Below, one piece after another: positions 45,881 through 47,066 of a DNA stretch of 47,066 nucleotides (positions within the stretch are counted from its first letter, which is position 1; each line of letters opens with the position of its first letter). The translations under genes and the position numbers were made by a program. The stretch is from positions 1 to 47,066 of the forward strand of contig JABANP010000420.1 of assembly GCA_013115135.1 (NCBI GenBank), in the 5' to 3' direction. The notes below the pieces were generated by a model. It searched no databases and had not been told where the DNA came from. It saw only the letters and a program-made list of their open reading frames with translations. Origin of the DNA: Perkinsus olseni. Its lineage: Eukaryota; Perkinsozoa; Perkinsida; Perkinsidae.

Positions 45881-47066
45881 GGGATACACGCTATATTTGA
45901 ACTATTCATTGTGAGCACTGGCCAATGATCAGCACACTACTATGGATAATCGCTCGTGGGCAGTTGCGTCACACAACTTGTGCGCCACATTCATGGTGGT
46001 CGGCATCGGTTGGTAATACCAGCTTGGTATTTTTCAGCACTCAGGGTCTTTGCGTGCAACGTTGGGCACCTCTGCTTTGCTCGGGCCGAACAATAGCCGT
46101 TTTCATTAGTCAAATCAGTATGGAGCTGCAGAAGTTCAGCGTTGGTCTCTTCCTTGGGATCTCTACAGCCATGAGTTCAGTCCAGGGGGGGGCGTAAATC
46201 CCACATTGACTCAACTCAGAAAACTTGTTCCACTGGGTCCTCTTCAAGCTGAAAGCGAGAGTTGAAGAATCTATGTATTTGCATAGTTGATCGATAGGTG
46301 TCGAGCTTCGACTGTCGAAGTGTGGCCCATGTGGGTAACTCAAGTCTTCAAGTGCATCACTGTCGGTCTCCTCGGTAACGATGCATGTCTAACTCGGGGA
46401 TTTCATTGCCACACTAATACAGACGTCTGAGTCACTGGGGGGAGAGTTTAGCAAGAATTGTATTCTCGAGTGTACAATGCGTGCACCCCGAACTTCGGGG
46501 CCCGAAGTACTGCGAGTTTGCCAGGTCTCATCACGTGATGAAGTCGATTGCCATTTCGCGGTTCCCGCGATTATCATCTCGTGATTAACGCCATTTCGCG
46601 ATTAATAGGTGCATCTCCAATCTTTCCTTCTTTCGATAAAACGGGAAAAAGGCTGATTTCCTGCCATTTTCCGGGAGTTTCCGGAAAATTTACCGTTGAG
46701 GGACCAGGTTGCCACTACACACCCGACGTCATTTGCGTCAGCCTCCGAGATAAGCCGCTCACCGCAGTCAGACATCTCCCACCTCCAGTTTGAAGATGGT
46801 GCGTCACACAATTCTCTCTTCGGACAATCTCAAATCTGAGTGAAATCACACGGTATGGAAATAAAGCATCCGAGCGATGCTGCTTGTGTGTAGTTTGTGA
46901 TTGCGATAAATACGCCACTGAACCCGAAACCTCTCGGGAGATGCTCTTGGAAGGGGTACTGATCTTACCAAGCTCTCGTCCGGAGGTTCTCGACATGTTG
47001 AGGGATATCACCAGCATGAAATGAAAGTGCTGGAAAAGCGCCGCCTTTATCCCGACGACAGGGCCA
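45850..47066. other. Flank of copy E to the window end
   Basis: 45850-46260 matches 38340-38800. 46335-46515 matches 41475-41770 without the hairpins. After 46520, short frames on both strands (up to 100 codons) have no motifs; 46600-46695 is rich in ccgg/ttttcc repeats. No gene supported. Confidence 0.55.

Overview
This is a eukaryotic nuclear window. Genes are split by short GT-AG introns (45-nt introns are common), coding density is low, and there are no operons or ribosome-binding sites. Most short reading frames belong to multi-copy secreted-protein families. Small secreted families, very short introns, a conserved GDP-fucose pathway gene and heavy local duplication would fit a protist such as the alveolate Perkinsus, but that placement is inference from general style; no marker gene in the window proves it.

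Layout. (1) 1-12.5 kb is a duplicated secreted-protein region. A ~3.9-kb unit (1-3905) is repeated at 5489-9603, a degraded third copy follows at ~9.6-11.3 kb, and an intact 254-residue secreted protein lies on the minus strand at 11732-12496. Each full unit carries two signal-peptide proteins. (2) 13.9-15.2 kb has an 87-93-bp minisatellite and a frameshifted secreted-protein gene whose tail was also pasted onto unit 1. (3) 15.5-22.2 kb is the single-copy core: a many-exon coiled-coil protein on the minus strand and a ten-exon GDP-L-fucose synthase on the plus strand. (4) 22.2-26.1 kb and 29.5-33.6 kb are diverged copies of one block, each with a minus-strand secreted-protein gene (one broken by a single stop). 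The first copy carries a 967-bp inverted-terminal-repeat element whose empty site is preserved in the second. (5) Between the blocks lie the broken remains of a Rep-like gene (HUH endonuclease plus SF3-type helicase motifs, 26.55-27.63 kb) and a second inverted-repeat element (28110-29382). (6) 35.3-46.3 kb holds five copies, from intact to fragmentary, of a secreted GH18 chitinase-like gene without the catalytic acidic motif.

Two unusual themes run through the window. First, three inverted-repeat or candidate inverted-repeat elements each carry a tRNA-like stretch near the middle. Second, the GH18-like region is full of near-perfect hairpins that exist in one copy of a repeat and not in its sister, and that consist of the reverse complement of adjacent sequence. 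This looks like serial template-switch (fold-back) mutation, and at least one such insertion breaks a gene.

Functionally, the core genes look like ordinary cell machinery (GDP-fucose synthesis; a structural coiled coil). The flanks look like fast-evolving, secreted, lineage-specific families that multiply by local duplication and decay in place. Exon boundaries below were worked out by hand from splice signals and phase.
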